Source: Phycisphaeraceae bacterium
Lineage (GTDB): Bacteria; Planctomycetota; Phycisphaerae; Phycisphaerales; UBA1924
Direction: 5' to 3'
NCBI GenBank assembly: GCA_019636845.1
Contig: JAHBWV010000001.1
Span: 3,162,001-3,226,000 of the forward strand
DNA: 64,000 nt
Below are positions 1-9,845 of the stretch, piece by piece. The stretch's first letter is position 1. Every line of letters begins with the position of its first letter. Both the position numbers and the translations under genes were made by a program. Below the pieces are notes generated by a model. It was not told where the DNA came from. It made no database searches and saw only the letters and a list, made by a program, of their open reading frames with translations.

Positions 1-1109
1 GGGCATCACTCTTGGTCCCGTGGTCCGATGTGCCGGACGGCTTGTGCGTGCCATTGTCCTTCTTGTCGTGATCGGAGTCGTGATCGTCGGTGTGTGAGCC
101 GCCGTGGAGCGAAGAGGGCGCACTTGTCGCCTGGGGGCTCTGGGGCGTGTGGAATGCGATCAGATAGATCCACAGCCCCGCGGCCACGAAGAGCGTGTAC
201 GCCCCGAGCCAGCCGATCGATTGCTGCAACGATCGCTTTCCGGCGAGTGGAGCGGAGACAAGCCCGAGCGCGATCCGTGCCGGCTCGCTCGCGCCGATCG
301 CGCCGCGCTTCAGCAGGGCGATCACCCGTGACAACAGCGCGACGCCGGCCGATGTGACCGGCTGGTCGCTTGCTGATGGGTGCGCGGGGGTTTGTGATGC
401 CGGCTCACGAGCTGCGGCTGCGACTGCTGCGGAAGCGGCGACCACGGACGCGGCGTGTGCGGCGGGGTGCGGTGCTTCGGCCTCTTGGGCGTGGGGCGTC
501 TCTGGTGCCTGCTCGGACTCGGGACGCGCGGGTGCCTCGAAGTCTCCTGCGAGAAGATCGTCGGTCAGTGCAGCGAGTTCGGCATCCAGCGACTGGATCG
601 TGCCAGCATCGGATTCCGCCCGCTCAGCGATGGCAGGGGCTTCGGGTGGTTCCCCGCCTGGGGCGGCCGGGGTGACAACTTCTTCGGCTTCTGCGAGTGG
701 CTCAGCCGAGGGGAGTGGCGCGGCCGGGGCAGTCTCTGAGGCGGGACCAACTTGTGGAATCTGGCTGGAGGGCTCGGGGGGTGGTGCCGGTGGGGGCGCG
801 AGATGAGTCGGAAGTTCCGGGGCAACCTCCGAGACCGTCGCTTGCAGTGCTTCGGCTTCTTTGAGCAGCACGTCGAGCGACTTGGCGAGCGACTCGTTCA
901 GCGGGTCCTGGATCAGTTCGGAATGGTGCGTCGCCGCGGCGAGATCAGGTCCGTGCGGGTCGGGCGTCTGGTCCTGCGGTGCTGAGACGACATCGGGCTC
1001 TTCGGGTTGCGCGGTGGTCGCGGTCTGATCGTGCGCGGCTGACTCCAGCAACTCGTCGATGACGGAGTCGAGCGAAATCGGGTCGCCCTGGCTGGGTGTG
1101 TCGCTCATG
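1..1109 (-). CDS. Low-complexity acidic/Ala-Pro-rich protein with one membrane segment (3' end beyond window)
   Basis: I read an open frame from an ATG at 1109 (protein begins MSDTPSQGDPISLDSVIDEL) down to base 1 with no stop, so the C-terminus lies outside the window. The first about 260 residues are rich in Ala, Pro, Glu and Ser and look disordered, apart from a predicted helix around LNESLAKSLDVLLKEAEAL. A hydrophobic segment near residue 310 (GWLGAYTLFVAAGLWIYLIA) is a likely transmembrane helix, followed by a His/Asp/Lys-rich tail (HTDDHDSDHDKKD). An N-terminal cytoplasmic and C-terminal external layout is a guess. No family recognised. Plus-strand open frames here are composition shadows: they have no ribosome site and a biased composition typical of antisense frames. 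Confidence 0.65.
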
Positions 1110-1260
1110 CAGTCGCCAAAGTCCAACTCGTATCATCGGGTGCGATCCGGAGAGACTCAAGGGGTGTGCACGATCGTCCGACACCCTGAGGCCGGAATAG
1201 GCGATTCTCTCGGTTCTTGGTGGCGCACGCCCGGTTCTCGGACGTCTCCGACACCCGTCA

Positions 1261-1320
1261 CCCCCCCACCCCCCCACTCGCCCACTCGCCCCCCACTCTG
1301 CCCCCCACTCTGCCCCCACT
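1261..1320. repeat. C-rich tract ahead of rsmE
   Basis: A 60-base stretch made of runs of C broken by A, AC, TCG or TCTG. It holds six or more C runs of at least 4, so the opposite strand could form a G-quadruplex. It lies about 40 bases before the rsmE start. Similar tracts occur at 27256-27272 and 55411-55457. Confidence 0.6.
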
Positions 1321-1357
1321 TCACCGCCCGGCGTGTGCAGAGCGGTACAGTCCCGGC

Positions 1358-2089
1358 ATGGCGGCCCACCGCATTTTCCTCCCCTTTCAGGTGCTCGAAC
1401 CGGGTGTCACGCTCAGTGTGTCGGGTGATGAAGCCCAGCACGCGACGCGGGTCAAGCGTCTCGCGCAGGGGGATGCGATCGAGGTCTTGAACGGAGCCGG
1501 CCAGATTGCTTCGGGCATCATTGAGCGCGTCGGCACGCGGAAGGAGCACCGGCTCGACCTGCGTATCGAGGGCGTTGAGTCGCATCCGCAGCCCTCGCCC
1601 CGCATCGAAGTCTGGAGCGCGGCTCCGAAGGGGACGCGGCTTGAAGAGATGATTGAGGGGCTGAGCCAGACCGGGTGTGTGCTCTGGCGTGCCCTGATCT
1701 GTGAGCGAACCATCGTCGAGCCACGAGAGGGGAAGCTCGCGCGGCTTGAGCGGATCGCGGTCGAGAGTGCGAAGCAGTGCGGCAGAGCGTGGACGATGCG
1801 GATCGGGGAGCCGGTTGCGTTCGGCGACGCGCTCGTTGCGCCAGATGGTGAGCGTGTGCTGGTCGCCGACGCGACTGGGGTCCATGTTCGGGAGGTGCCT
1901 CGCAGCGCGTGCCGGAGCGTCCGCCTTCTGGTCGGACCGGAGGGTGGGCTGAGCCCGGCGGAGATCGGGGCGGCTGAGGCGGCGGGGATCGAGGTCGTGC
2001 GCCTTGGGCCTCACATCATGCGGATCGAGACCGCTGCGGTTGTCGGATGCGCGACCCTGGTGCAACTCGGGGCGATCGAGAGCGTGTAA
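1358..2089 (+). CDS. rsmE: 16S rRNA (uracil-1498-N3)-methyltransferase RsmE
   Basis: A 243-residue protein, usual for RsmE, which methylates U1498 of 16S rRNA using S-adenosylmethionine through a SPOUT-class (knotted) domain. The N-terminal PUA-like part contains GDEAQHATRVKRLAQGD, matching the family's 'H...VLR...GD' signature. The C-terminal SPOUT part has LLVGPEGGLSPAEI and RLGPHIMRIETAAVV, the expected SAM-binding knot motifs. The frame is open further upstream, but the earlier part translates the C-rich tract, so ATG 1358 is preferred. No clear Shine-Dalgarno precedes it; a -10-like TACAGT ends 6 bases before the ATG, which would suit a leaderless message. The next gene starts 33 bases downstream on the same strand. 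Confidence 0.93.
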   Translation: MAAHRIFLPFQVLEPGVTLSVSGDEAQHATRVKRLAQGDAIEVLNGAGQIASGIIERVGTRKEHRLDLRIEGVESHPQPSPRIEVWSAAPKGTRLEEMIEGLSQTGCVLWRALICERTIVEPREGKLARLERIAVESAKQCGRAWTMRIGEPVAFGDALVAPDGERVLVADATGVHVREVPRSACRSVRLLVGPEGGLSPAEIGAAEAAGIEVVRLGPHIMRIETAAVVGCATLVQLGAIESV

Positions 2090-2122
2090 ACTGACGTCCG
2101 TATCTGCCTATCGGAGACCACC

Positions 2123-3364
2123 ATGCAACGCAGGACTGCTCGCGTGTGCCGCACACCCATCGCTCGGTTGCTCTGTGCCTTTGTGATCTGCGCTGTGCCG
2201 GTTGCGAGCTCGATGGGGATCGACCCGGAACGGCGCGAGAAGGCGGAGCGGATGGCGAGCCGCGCGATGGAGTGGCTCCGCACGCAGCAGGACGCGCGCA
2301 CGGGTGGGTGGGCGCTTCCGCCTTCCGGCCCTGTGTACCCGGCGATCACCGGTCTGGTTGTGAACGGGATGCTGATGGAGCCGGGACTGGGCGCGTCGGA
2401 TCCGGATATCGATCGCGCCTTGCGATTCATCCTTTCGTATGCGCAGGAAGATGGGGGAATCTATGACCAGATCCTTGCCAACTACAACACGTCGATCTGT
2501 CTTTCAGCGCTTGCGAGGGCGCATACGCCGGAGGCCCGGCGTGTGATCCCGGGGGCGCAGGCGTTCCTGCGCGGGTTGCAGTACAGCGAAGCCGCGGACA
2601 CCACCACGCCCGCGGGTGCGGAGACGAAGGTTGTGACGAGGGATCATCCGTTCTATGGGGGTGTCGGGTACGGCAACCATGGACGTCCTGACAACAGCAA
2701 CCTGAATCTCATGCTGCAGGCGCTGCACGATTCCGGGGTTCGCGGGGATGATCCGGCGTTCGAGCGGGCACTGGTCTTTCTGGCGCGCACGCAGATGCTG
2801 GACAGTGTGAACGACATGCCGTATGCCGATCTTTCTTCGCAGGGCGGGTTTATCTACGCGACGAGCCCGAACGCGGAGAGCGTCGATCGGCTTGTGGGGC
2901 AATCGCAGGCGGGGATGATCGACGAGACGTTGGAGAACGGGCAGCAGATCAGCCGCCTACGCGCGTATGGCTCGATGACGTATGCGGGGTTCAAGAGTTA
3001 CATCTATGCGGATCTGAAGCGTGACGATCCGCGTGTGGTGGCGGCGTATGAGTGGCTCCGGAACAACTACACTCTGGAGGAGAACCCGGGGATCGGCACG
3101 GATGGGATGTATTACTACTACGTCACCTTTGCGCGAGCCATGAACGCCTGGGGAGAAGAGACGATCGACGTTGTGGTTCGCGGCTCCGGGGATGAGCGGA
3201 CGGAGACCCGCGATTGGGCGAACGACCTCATCGATCGCCTGGCCACCTTGCAGAACGAGGATGGGTCTTTCCGCAGTGTGGACGACCGGTGGATGGAGAA
3301 CAACCCCGTGCTGATCACGGCCTACGGGCTGCTTGCGTTGCAGAATGCGAGGGGGTTGAAGTAA
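2123..3364 (+). CDS. Exported prenyltransferase/squalene-oxidase-type alpha-toroid repeat protein
   Basis: 413 residues with an N-terminal signal sequence (LLCAFVICAVPVASS). The rest is built of repeated helix pairs typical of the (alpha/alpha) toroid fold of terpene cyclases and prenyltransferase beta subunits: WLRTQQDARTGGW, FILSYAQEDGGIY, VFLARTQML, LATLQNEDGSF and LLALQNARG. The catalytic DxDD of squalene-hopene cyclases is not evident, so I call this a toroid-repeat protein, not a cyclase. Such exported proteins are frequent in planctomycetes and their role is unknown. GGAG at 2113-2116 sits 6 bases before the ATG. It may be co-transcribed with rsmE. Confidence 0.8.
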   Translation: MQRRTARVCRTPIARLLCAFVICAVPVASSMGIDPERREKAERMASRAMEWLRTQQDARTGGWALPPSGPVYPAITGLVVNGMLMEPGLGASDPDIDRALRFILSYAQEDGGIYDQILANYNTSICLSALARAHTPEARRVIPGAQAFLRGLQYSEAADTTTPAGAETKVVTRDHPFYGGVGYGNHGRPDNSNLNLMLQALHDSGVRGDDPAFERALVFLARTQMLDSVNDMPYADLSSQGGFIYATSPNAESVDRLVGQSQAGMIDETLENGQQISRLRAYGSMTYAGFKSYIYADLKRDDPRVVAAYEWLRNNYTLEENPGIGTDGMYYYYVTFARAMNAWGEETIDVVVRGSGDERTETRDWANDLIDRLATLQNEDGSFRSVDDRWMENNPVLITAYGLLALQNARGLK

Positions 3365-3463
3365 GTCCTGCGGGGATCGAGCGTTTCTTCCATTTCTCCA
3401 TCGGATGCCCGCCGCTCTGGAGGATCGCCTGCGACAAGCGATCTTGCGTGGCGACAGATGCCC

Positions 3464-3491
3464 TTGCAATGACTCTTGGGTTTCGTATATG
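3464..3491 (+). promoter_or_regulatory. Possible sigma70-type promoter for the lipoprotein gene
   Basis: TTGCAA (3464-3469) and TATATG (3486-3491) are separated by 16 bases, about 40 bases before the ATG at 3532. The hexamers match the consensus only partly. It lies in the gap after the toroid-repeat gene, so the lipoprotein gene could have its own transcript. Confidence 0.3.
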
Positions 3492-3531
3492 CTGCCCGGT
3501 ATTGCCCGCTGAGGCGTGCTGGGAGGCATCT

Positions 3532-4269
3532 ATGAATCGTCTGTTGTCTATCGTGGTTATTGTGATTTGTGCGTTGGGCGTGGGGTGCGCCGAGAGCGTT
3601 GAAGACCAGGTGCTCGCGCAGTACAAGCGCGGAGAAGAGGCGATCGCGGCGATGGATGGGGCGGGGTGGCGTGCGACGATGTCGACGCAGAGCGTCGGGT
3701 GGTTGCAGGAAGAACTCCGCCTCGCGCTCGATGCCTCGCTCACCGAGACCCGGGCTCTGGCGCCCTCGAAGATGGAGTTGGTGCTCGCGCTGCGGAACCG
3801 CCTCGATGCGCAGTCGCTCAGGAGCATGAGCGTCGATTCGCTCCTGACGTGGATGATTGAGCAGGACTTTGCGAGCGTTGATGCCGATTACGGCGTCTAT
3901 CCGTGCGGCGTGAAGTTCTCGGGGGACACGGCCACGGTGCAGATGGGGATGGAGGTCGAGTCGTCGTCGCGTTCGCCGCGGCTGCGGACGGGTCGGCGCG
4001 GTCGTGGGGTGGTCGGGGGCATTGCGTCGCTCGCGGGGGCAGCGTCCAAGAAGAAGAACGTCGAGCCGATCGAGGGGTACACGCTGACGTACGTCAACAT
4101 CGACGGGTTCTGGTACTCCGACAACTCGGAGAGCATGCGGGAGTATGACCAGAGCATCCGGGACGCGGCGAAGGAGGCGGGGGTGCCGGTTGATCGGTAT
4201 CTCTCGGAGCGGGAGAAAGAGGCGCACGGCTCGCTGAAGCCGACGATCTGGCTGCCGGTCGGGCGGTGA
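3532..4269 (+). CDS. Putative lipoprotein, unknown function
   Basis: 245 residues. The start is set by MNRLLSIVVIVICALGVGC, a short charged end, a hydrophobic core and a Cys at residue 19, resembling a lipoprotein signal, although the residues before Cys (GVG) are a weak lipobox. Frame upstream of this ATG is non-coding in character. GGGAGG lies just upstream. The mature part is mostly helical and charged (for example SVEDQVLAQYKRGEEAIAAMD). A middle basic stretch is followed by GGIASLAGAASKKKNVEPI, then a conserved-looking YTLTYVNIDGFWYSDNSES. No family recognised. Faces the tpx gene convergently with a 15-base gap. Confidence 0.7.
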   Translation: MNRLLSIVVIVICALGVGCAESVEDQVLAQYKRGEEAIAAMDGAGWRATMSTQSVGWLQEELRLALDASLTETRALAPSKMELVLALRNRLDAQSLRSMSVDSLLTWMIEQDFASVDADYGVYPCGVKFSGDTATVQMGMEVESSSRSPRLRTGRRGRGVVGGIASLAGAASKKKNVEPIEGYTLTYVNIDGFWYSDNSESMREYDQSIRDAAKEAGVPVDRYLSEREKEAHGSLKPTIWLPVGR

Positions 4270-4284
4270 GGGTCTGTTGTTCTC

Positions 4285-4887
4285 TCAACGCGTCTGGGAG
4301 GCGGCTCGTGCCGCGTTGATCGCGGTGTCATAGTCGGGCTCGCTCGCAAGCTCGGGGACGATCTGCTGATACCGCACGATCCCCGCGCCGTCGATCACCG
4401 TGACCGACCGGGCGAGCAGGCCGTTCTCTTTGATTCGCAGGGCGTAGTTATCGCCGACCTGGCGGAGGCGGCTGTCCGAGAGCGTCTCCACGCGATCGAT
4501 CCCCGCTGCGGCGCACCACTTCTTCTGCGTGAAGGGAAGATCCATCGACACTGTGACGACGATGATCGAATCATCGAGCGCGGAGGCGCGTTCGTTGAAG
4601 GCCCGAGTCTCCGCGTCGCAGACCGCGGTCTCGAGTGAGGGTATGGTTGCGAGGATCACGGTCTTGCCTCTGTAGTCTTGCAGGGACCGCTCGCTCATGT
4701 CGTTGGCGATCGCGACGAAGTCCGGGGCGGGCTTGCCGACCTGGGCACCGGGGCCGACACCCTGGAGCGTCAGCGGCGTGCCACGCATCGTGACGAGCCC
4801 GGTCCGCTCGGTTGCCCTCTGGCTTGGCGCGCAACCGGCGATCGTCGCGAGGAGAGCGGCCACACCACACACCATGACACGTTTCAT
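4285..4887 (-). CDS. tpx: Thiol peroxidase (Tpx), predicted lipoprotein
   Basis: 200 residues. Tpx enzymes are atypical 2-Cys peroxiredoxins that reduce peroxides with thioredoxin. The peroxidatic site is PSLETAVCDAETRAFN (Cys90) and the resolving Cys is in SMDLPFTQKKWCAAAGI (Cys125), the expected spacing for Tpx. Unlike typical Tpx, this one starts MKRVMVCGVAALLATIAGC, a good lipoprotein signal with lipobox IAGC and Cys19, so it is probably anchored outside the cytoplasmic membrane. A start further upstream is open but would bury the signal sequence. It follows purK in the same direction with a gap of about 50 bases, so it may share a transcript. Confidence 0.88.
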   Translation of the reverse strand: MKRVMVCGVAALLATIAGCAPSQRATERTGLVTMRGTPLTLQGVGPGAQVGKPAPDFVAIANDMSERSLQDYRGKTVILATIPSLETAVCDAETRAFNERASALDDSIIVVTVSMDLPFTQKKWCAAAGIDRVETLSDSRLRQVGDNYALRIKENGLLARSVTVIDGAGIVRYQQIVPELASEPDYDTAINAARAASQTR

Positions 4888-4939
4888 GCTGGATCTCCGT
4901 GCGCGTTCGCGCCGAGTCGTGTTCATCCCGAGCATGGGT

Positions 4940-6085
4940 TCAGACCTCCCACGCGCAGAGTTCTTCAACGATCTTCTCCCGTCGCGAGAGTTCCCGCGCG
5001 TCCGTCCCGACGAGCGTGACGTGCCCGAGCTTTCTGGCTCGGCGGGGGGGCTTCCCGTACAGATGCACGCGTGCACCGGGCACTTCGAGCAGCGAGCCGC
5101 GATCGGGCACGCGGCCCACGATGTTGTACATCGATGCGATCGCTTCGGGCGTCGTCATGGCCGTTGATCCGAGGGGCAGCCCGAGGACCGCGCGGACGTG
5201 GTTCTCGAACTGGCTCGTGCTGGCCCCTTCGATCGTCCAGTGCCCGGTGTTGTGCACACGCGGGGCCATTTCGTTCGCGAGAAGGCAGAGCGGCGCGCCG
5301 TTCTCACCTTCAACGAAGAACTCGATCGCCATCACGCCGACATAATCGATCGCGTGCAGCACGCGCAGTGCCGCGGCACGGGCGTTCTCGACGATCTCCG
5401 GCGCGTCCTCGCCGATCGGTGCCGGGGCGTGTGTGCGCCAGAGGATGCCGTGTCGGTGCACATTCTGGCAGAGTGGATACTTCGCGACCTGGCCGTCGGC
5501 GGAGCGAGCCGCAATAACAGAGACCTCGGAGTGAAGTGTTGCCATGCGATCGGCGATCAGGCCGCCCGGCGCGGAGTCGAGCAGCGCCGCACCTTGGGTC
5601 CGCGTCTCCTCCGGCGAGCGTACGACGCACTGGCCCTTGCCGTCGTAGCCCATGCGTCGGGTTTTGAGGATCATCGGGAACCCGACCGCCTCGATCGCGC
5701 GGTCGAGATCCTCGGGGCTTGCGACCGCGACCCACGTCGGCGTGGGGATGCCAAGCGACGCGAAGAGTCCGCGCTCGAGGGCACGATCCTGCGCGATCGC
5801 GAACGCCGTCGGGTTCGGGCGGACTGGCGCGTGGCGTGCCGCGGCTTCGAGGGTCGATGCGGGCACGTTCTCGAACTCGCACGTGACCGCGTCGCACCCT
5901 TCGGCGAAGCGAGCGACGGCCTCGTGGTCGTCGAAGCGTCCGACGCGATGGTCGGTGATTCGTGCTGCGGGGGCTTCGGATGATTCGTCGAATGTCCTGA
6001 CGGAGACGCCGAGACTGGACGCCGCCTGCGCGAGCATCAACGCCAGTTGACCGCCCCCCAGAACTCCGAGCCGAAGATCGGGCAC
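4940..6085 (-). CDS. purK: N5-carboxyaminoimidazole ribonucleotide synthase PurK
   Basis: 381 residues, GTG start. PurK is an ATP-grasp enzyme that converts AIR, ATP and bicarbonate to N5-CAIR in purine synthesis. The N-terminal LGVLGGGQLALMLAQAA is the usual nucleotide-binding loop. CEFENVP is the PurK signature, PMILKTRRMGYDGKGQ is the ATP-grasp lysine/glycine loop, and NEMAPRVHNTGHWTIEGASTSQFE is the near-invariant C-terminal catalytic block. The GTG begins 3 bases after the purE stop, so the two genes are translationally coupled and supply consecutive pathway steps. Confidence 0.96.
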   Translation of the reverse strand: MPDLRLGVLGGGQLALMLAQAASSLGVSVRTFDESSEAPAARITDHRVGRFDDHEAVARFAEGCDAVTCEFENVPASTLEAAARHAPVRPNPTAFAIAQDRALERGLFASLGIPTPTWVAVASPEDLDRAIEAVGFPMILKTRRMGYDGKGQCVVRSPEETRTQGAALLDSAPGGLIADRMATLHSEVSVIAARSADGQVAKYPLCQNVHRHGILWRTHAPAPIGEDAPEIVENARAAALRVLHAIDYVGVMAIEFFVEGENGAPLCLLANEMAPRVHNTGHWTIEGASTSQFENHVRAVLGLPLGSTAMTTPEAIASMYNIVGRVPDRGSLLEVPGARVHLYGKPPRRARKLGHVTLVGTDARELSRREKIVEELCAWEV

Positions 6086-6088
6086 CGA

Positions 6089-6670
6089 TCAACTCCTGCG
6101 CGATTTCCTGCGCGTGACCGTCTTGATATCTGTGGCTTGCAGCACCTCGGTGGTGCGTGCGTCGCGGAGCGTTCGGACTGCTCTTTGGATCCGATCATCG
6201 TGCAATCCGAGGATGGAAGCGGCGAGCAGCGCGGCGTTCGCGGCCCCGGCCTCGCCGATCGCGAGGGTGCCGACGGGAACGCCCTTGGGCATCTGCACGA
6301 TCGAGAGGAGGGAGTCCATGCCTGCGAGGTTGGACGAGCGGACGGGAACGCCCAGCACCGGCAGGATGGTCTTGGCGGCGATCATCCCGGGCAGATGGGC
6401 CGCGCCGCCCGCGCCGGCGATGATCACGCGGATTCCGCGCTGGAGCGCGGCTTCGGCGTACTGGAAGAGCCAGTCGGGTGTGCGATGGGCGGAGACGACC
6501 TTGCACTCGTGCGGGACGCCCAGTTCGTCGAGCATCTCGGAGGCGTGTCGCATCGTTTCCCAGTCGGAGCGTGATCCCATGACCACGCCGACAATGGGGG
6601 TGCGACCGCGAGCGGTCTTGCCTGTGCTCTCGCGTTCGCCCGATCGCTTGCTCGCGTTGCGTTTAGCCAT
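6089..6670 (-). CDS. purE: N5-CAIR mutase PurE
   Basis: 193 residues, with a Lys/Arg-rich extension of about 24 residues before the core. PurE moves the carboxylate of N5-CAIR to give CAIR, the step after PurK. Signature motifs are present: [38 protein letters not shown] and [10 protein letters not shown]. This fits class I (bacterial) PurE. Its start overlaps the end of the cyclophilin gene by 8 bases and purK follows after 3 bases, so the three form an operon. Confidence 0.96.
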   Translation of the reverse strand: MAKRNASKRSGERESTGKTARGRTPIVGVVMGSRSDWETMRHASEMLDELGVPHECKVVSAHRTPDWLFQYAEAALQRGIRVIIAGAGGAAHLPGMIAAKTILPVLGVPVRSSNLAGMDSLLSIVQMPKGVPVGTLAIGEAGAANAALLAASILGLHDDRIQRAVRTLRDARTTEVLQATDIKTVTRRKSRRS

Positions 6671-7367
6671 TGCCTGCGGGGATCGCTTCTTCCCGAGTGA
6701 TTTTGACGGCCTTCTGGATCATGACGGTCTCGACCGGCACATCGCTCATGCCGCCGCTGCGCGTCCCGGTGCGGACGCCCTTGATCTTGTTGACGACGTC
6801 CATGCCGCCGACAACCTTTCCGAAGACGGCGTAGGCGGCGCCGTCGCGGGGTGTGTCGAGGAAGTCGTTGTCATTGACGTTGATGAAGAACTGGCTTGTT
6901 GCCGAGTCGGCGACGTTTGTGCGAGCCATGGCGACGGTGCCGGCCTTGTTTTTGAGGCCGTTCTTCCACTCGTTCTTGATGGGCTTGTCAACGGGCTTCT
7001 GCTTGAGATCGGGTGTGAAGCCGCCGCCCTGGATCATGAAGCCGTCGATCACGCGATGGAAGATGGTGCCGTCGTAGTGGCCCTTGTTGACGTAGTTCAA
7101 GAAGTTCTCGACGGAGATGGGGGCTTTCTCGCCGTCGAGTTCGAGCACGATGTCGCCCATCGAGGTGGTCATCTTGACGTACACGAGCTTCTCCTTGGCC
7201 TCCGACGGTGCCGGGGCCGGCTGGGTTTGGGGGGGTGTTGCGGGTGGAGCTGTGGGGGGGTTGGTGGGGGGGTTGGTGGGGGGAGGTGTCCCATCCTGTG
7301 CCGACGCGGGTGCCACGCAGATCGTTGCACACGCAAGCACGGCCGAAAGAAGCACACGCGTTCTCAT
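6663..7367 (-). CDS. Exported cyclophilin-type peptidyl-prolyl cis-trans isomerase
   Basis: 234 residues. A signal peptide ([19 protein letters not shown], cleavage probably after ASA) is followed by a Pro/Thr linker of repeated NPPT-like units (about residues 26-54) and a cyclophilin domain (about 63-225). Cyclophilin signatures include [14 protein letters not shown] and [17 protein letters not shown], with the catalytic-site arginine (FHRV) and the GTVAMAR strand. It should act on proteins outside the cytoplasmic membrane. It is the first gene of a minus-strand cluster with purE and purK, an association probably without functional meaning. The proline linker is encoded by a G/T-rich repetitive stretch around 7224-7292. 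Confidence 0.93.
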   Translation of the reverse strand: MRTRVLLSAVLACATICVAPASAQDGTPPPTNPPTNPPTAPPATPPQTQPAPAPSEAKEKLVYVKMTTSMGDIVLELDGEKAPISVENFLNYVNKGHYDGTIFHRVIDGFMIQGGGFTPDLKQKPVDKPIKNEWKNGLKNKAGTVAMARTNVADSATSQFFINVNDNDFLDTPRDGAAYAVFGKVVGGMDVVNKIKGVRTGTRSGGMSDVPVETVMIQKAVKITREEAIPAGNG

Positions 7368-7487
7368 TCCACGCCCTCGTTCCGCCCTTTGGTCATCGTG
7401 CAGCTGGACACCCGTCCGACCAGCGCACGATTTGGGGTCGTGATTCTATACGGTTTGGTGCCTGCGTGGCTTCGGTCGCAGAACCGC

Positions 7488-9503
7488 TCATCCTTCTTCG
7501 GTCTCTTTCAACCTCGCCAGCACGCTGTAATCCTCCAGCGTCGTGGTGTCCTGCGTGATCTTGGCGTCGCCTGAGGCGATGGCGCGGAGGAGGCGACGCA
7601 TGATCTTGCCGGAGCGGGTCTTGGGGAGCGCGGGGGTGAAGCGGATCTGGTCGGGCTTGGCGATGGCTCCGATCTCTTTGGAGACGTGCTCGCGGAGGGC
7701 GTTCTTGAGCTTGTCGGCGTCGGCGGGGGAGGCGGGCTCGGAGCCGGGGGCGAGGGTGACGAAGGCGGCGATGCCGGTGCCCTTGATCTCGTGGGGCATG
7801 CCGACGACGGCGGCCTCGACGACGGCGTCGTGGCTGACGAGCGCGCTCTCGACCTCCATCGTTCCGAGCCGGTGGCCGGAGACGTTGATGACATCGTCCA
7901 CGCGCCCCATGATCCAGAAGTAGCCGTCGGCATCGCGGCGCGCGCCATCGCCGGTGAAGTACATGCCGGGGACGCGGGAGAAGTAAGTCTGGATGAAGCG
8001 CTCGCGGTCGCCGTAGACGCCTCGGAGCATGCCGGGCCAAGGCTTGCGAACGACGAGCAATCCGCCGGTGTTGTAGGGCTGCTCTTTGCCGCTCTCGTCC
8101 ACGATCGCGGCATCCACGCCGAAGAAGGGGAGGGTGCAGGAGCCGGGCTTGGTGGTCGTCGCGCCCGGGAGGGGCGTGATCATGTGGCCGCCGGTTTCGG
8201 TCTGCCACCAGGTGTCAACGATGGGGCAGCGTGAGGAGCCGATCGTCTCGTGGTACCACATCCAGGCCTCGGGGTTGATGGGCTCGCCGACGGAGCCGAG
8301 GATGCGGAGCGAGGAGAGGTCGTGCTTTTTCGGGTGCTCATCGCCCCACTTCATGAAGGCGCGGATGGCGGTGGGCGCGGTGTAGAACTGGGTGACCTTG
8401 TGGCGCTCGATGATGTCCCAGAAGCGGTCTTCCCTGGGGAAGTTGGGCGCGCCCTCATACATAAGTGTGGGGACGCGGTTGGGGAGGAGGCCATAGAGGA
8501 TGTAGGAATGGCCGGTGACCCAGCCGACATCGGCGGTACACCAGTAGAGCTGGTTGTCGTCGGGGATGAGGTTGAAGGTGAGTTTGCTGGTGAGGTAGGT
8601 GTGGACCATGTAGCCGCCGGTGGTGTGGAGGATGCCCTTGGGCTTTCCTGTGGAGCCGGAGGTGTAGAGGAGGAAGAGCATGTCCTCCGAGTCCATGTGC
8701 TCGCAGGGGCAGTGGTCGGAGGAGGCGAGGAGGAGGTCTTTGAAGGAGTGGTCGCGTCCGGAGTGCCAGGCGGTCTGGTTGCCGACGCGTGAGTAGACGA
8801 TGACGTTGTCGACGGTGTGGCCGGCCTGGGCGAGCTGGGCGACCGCGGCATCGACGGACTCTTTGAGGGGGACGACGCTGCCTCGCCGGTATGCGCCGTC
8901 GCAGGTGATGATGGTGTGTGACTTGGCGTCGAGGACGCGATCGACGATGGCCTGGGTGGAGAAGCCGCCGAAGATGACGGAGTGAGCGGCACCGATGCGG
9001 GCGCAGGCGAGCATGGCGATGGCGACCTCAGGGACCATGCCCATGTAGATGGTGACGATGTCGCCCTTCCTGACGCCGAGGGCCATCAGGGCGTTTGCGA
9101 ACTTGGAGACGTCGCGCTTGAGGTCGTTGTAGGTGAGGCGGCGGATTTCTCCCCCACCGCCATTCGGGGCGAGCGGCTCACCCTCCCAGACGATGGCGAC
9201 CTTGTCGCCGCGGCCGTGTTCGACCTGTCGATCGACGCAGTTGTAGCAGACGTTGGTTGTGGCGCCGACGAACCACCTGGCGTCGGGGACGGACCACTCG
9301 ACGACCTTGGACCAGGGCTTGAACCAGTGGAGTTCCCGGGCGGCGTCGCCCCAGAAGCCCTCGGGGTCGCTGATGGAGCGGGCGTGCTCGCGCTTGTACT
9401 CATCGAGGGATGGGACGAGCCAGCGGGGCATGCGTGCGGCGGGGGCGGCCGGGGCGGGGAAGCGGCGGTTTTCTTGGAGGACGGATTCGATGGAGTCGGA
9501 CAT
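7488..9503 (-). CDS. acs: Acetyl-CoA synthetase (AMP-forming)
   Basis: 671 residues from ATG 9503. It activates acetate to acetyl-CoA through acetyl-AMP. Adenylate-forming motifs are clear: [12 protein letters not shown] (P-loop-like A3), [10 protein letters not shown] (A5), [20 protein letters not shown] (A7) and [20 protein letters not shown] (A8). The C-terminal [14 protein letters not shown] carries the lysine usually controlled by acetylation. The N-terminal [19 protein letters not shown] is the ACS-type N-terminal domain. An upstream open extension to 9695 is Pro/Ser-rich and judged non-coding. The next gene is divergent, with a 342-base gap. Confidence 0.96.
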   Translation of the reverse strand: MSDSIESVLQENRRFPAPAAPAARMPRWLVPSLDEYKREHARSISDPEGFWGDAARELHWFKPWSKVVEWSVPDARWFVGATTNVCYNCVDRQVEHGRGDKVAIVWEGEPLAPNGGGGEIRRLTYNDLKRDVSKFANALMALGVRKGDIVTIYMGMVPEVAIAMLACARIGAAHSVIFGGFSTQAIVDRVLDAKSHTIITCDGAYRRGSVVPLKESVDAAVAQLAQAGHTVDNVIVYSRVGNQTAWHSGRDHSFKDLLLASSDHCPCEHMDSEDMLFLLYTSGSTGKPKGILHTTGGYMVHTYLTSKLTFNLIPDDNQLYWCTADVGWVTGHSYILYGLLPNRVPTLMYEGAPNFPREDRFWDIIERHKVTQFYTAPTAIRAFMKWGDEHPKKHDLSSLRILGSVGEPINPEAWMWYHETIGSSRCPIVDTWWQTETGGHMITPLPGATTTKPGSCTLPFFGVDAAIVDESGKEQPYNTGGLLVVRKPWPGMLRGVYGDRERFIQTYFSRVPGMYFTGDGARRDADGYFWIMGRVDDVINVSGHRLGTMEVESALVSHDAVVEAAVVGMPHEIKGTGIAAFVTLAPGSEPASPADADKLKNALREHVSKEIGAIAKPDQIRFTPALPKTRSGKIMRRLLRAIASGDAKITQDTTTLEDYSVLARLKETEEG

Positions 9504-9845
9504 GGGCGGGCTCCGGGGGAACGGGGAGGGGGATTCGTCCGAGAATGAGCGAGGAAAGGCGGAGAGCGGACGGTGATCGAGCGTAATGGCGCGGGGGGGG
9601 AGGGGGCAAGGGAGGGAGACAGACGAGGGGACAGGGCTGAGAGAGGTCGGATTCTCGTGTGGTCGCTCGGATTTTGTTGGCATTCTCGTGGTCATGCGGC
9701 ATATTCCACTCAGGGGAAGCCGGTGGAGCAGACCGGTGGGTCTTTGTGCGCATCCTCACCCGCGCCCACGACCCGCCATGACCTCCCACGACCTCCCGCC
9801 GCTGGCGTGCGGCTTGCCACGCCGACGCTGAGGAGGGCTGTGCCG
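9504..9845. other. Divergent intergenic region, acs / PEP-CTERM-like gene
   Basis: About 340 bases hold both start regions. A G-rich stretch lies at about 9586-9622 (runs of 5-8 G). GAGGAGG at 9830-9836 is the ribosome site of the plus-strand gene. I could not fix promoters for either gene and see no coding frame of its own. Confidence 0.5.

Noticed and set aside
195..806. Plus-strand 203-codon frame at the window start
   Set aside because: It lies opposite an open minus-strand frame with better composition, membrane helix and start; the plus frame is Ala/Gly/Ser-rich and has no ribosome site.
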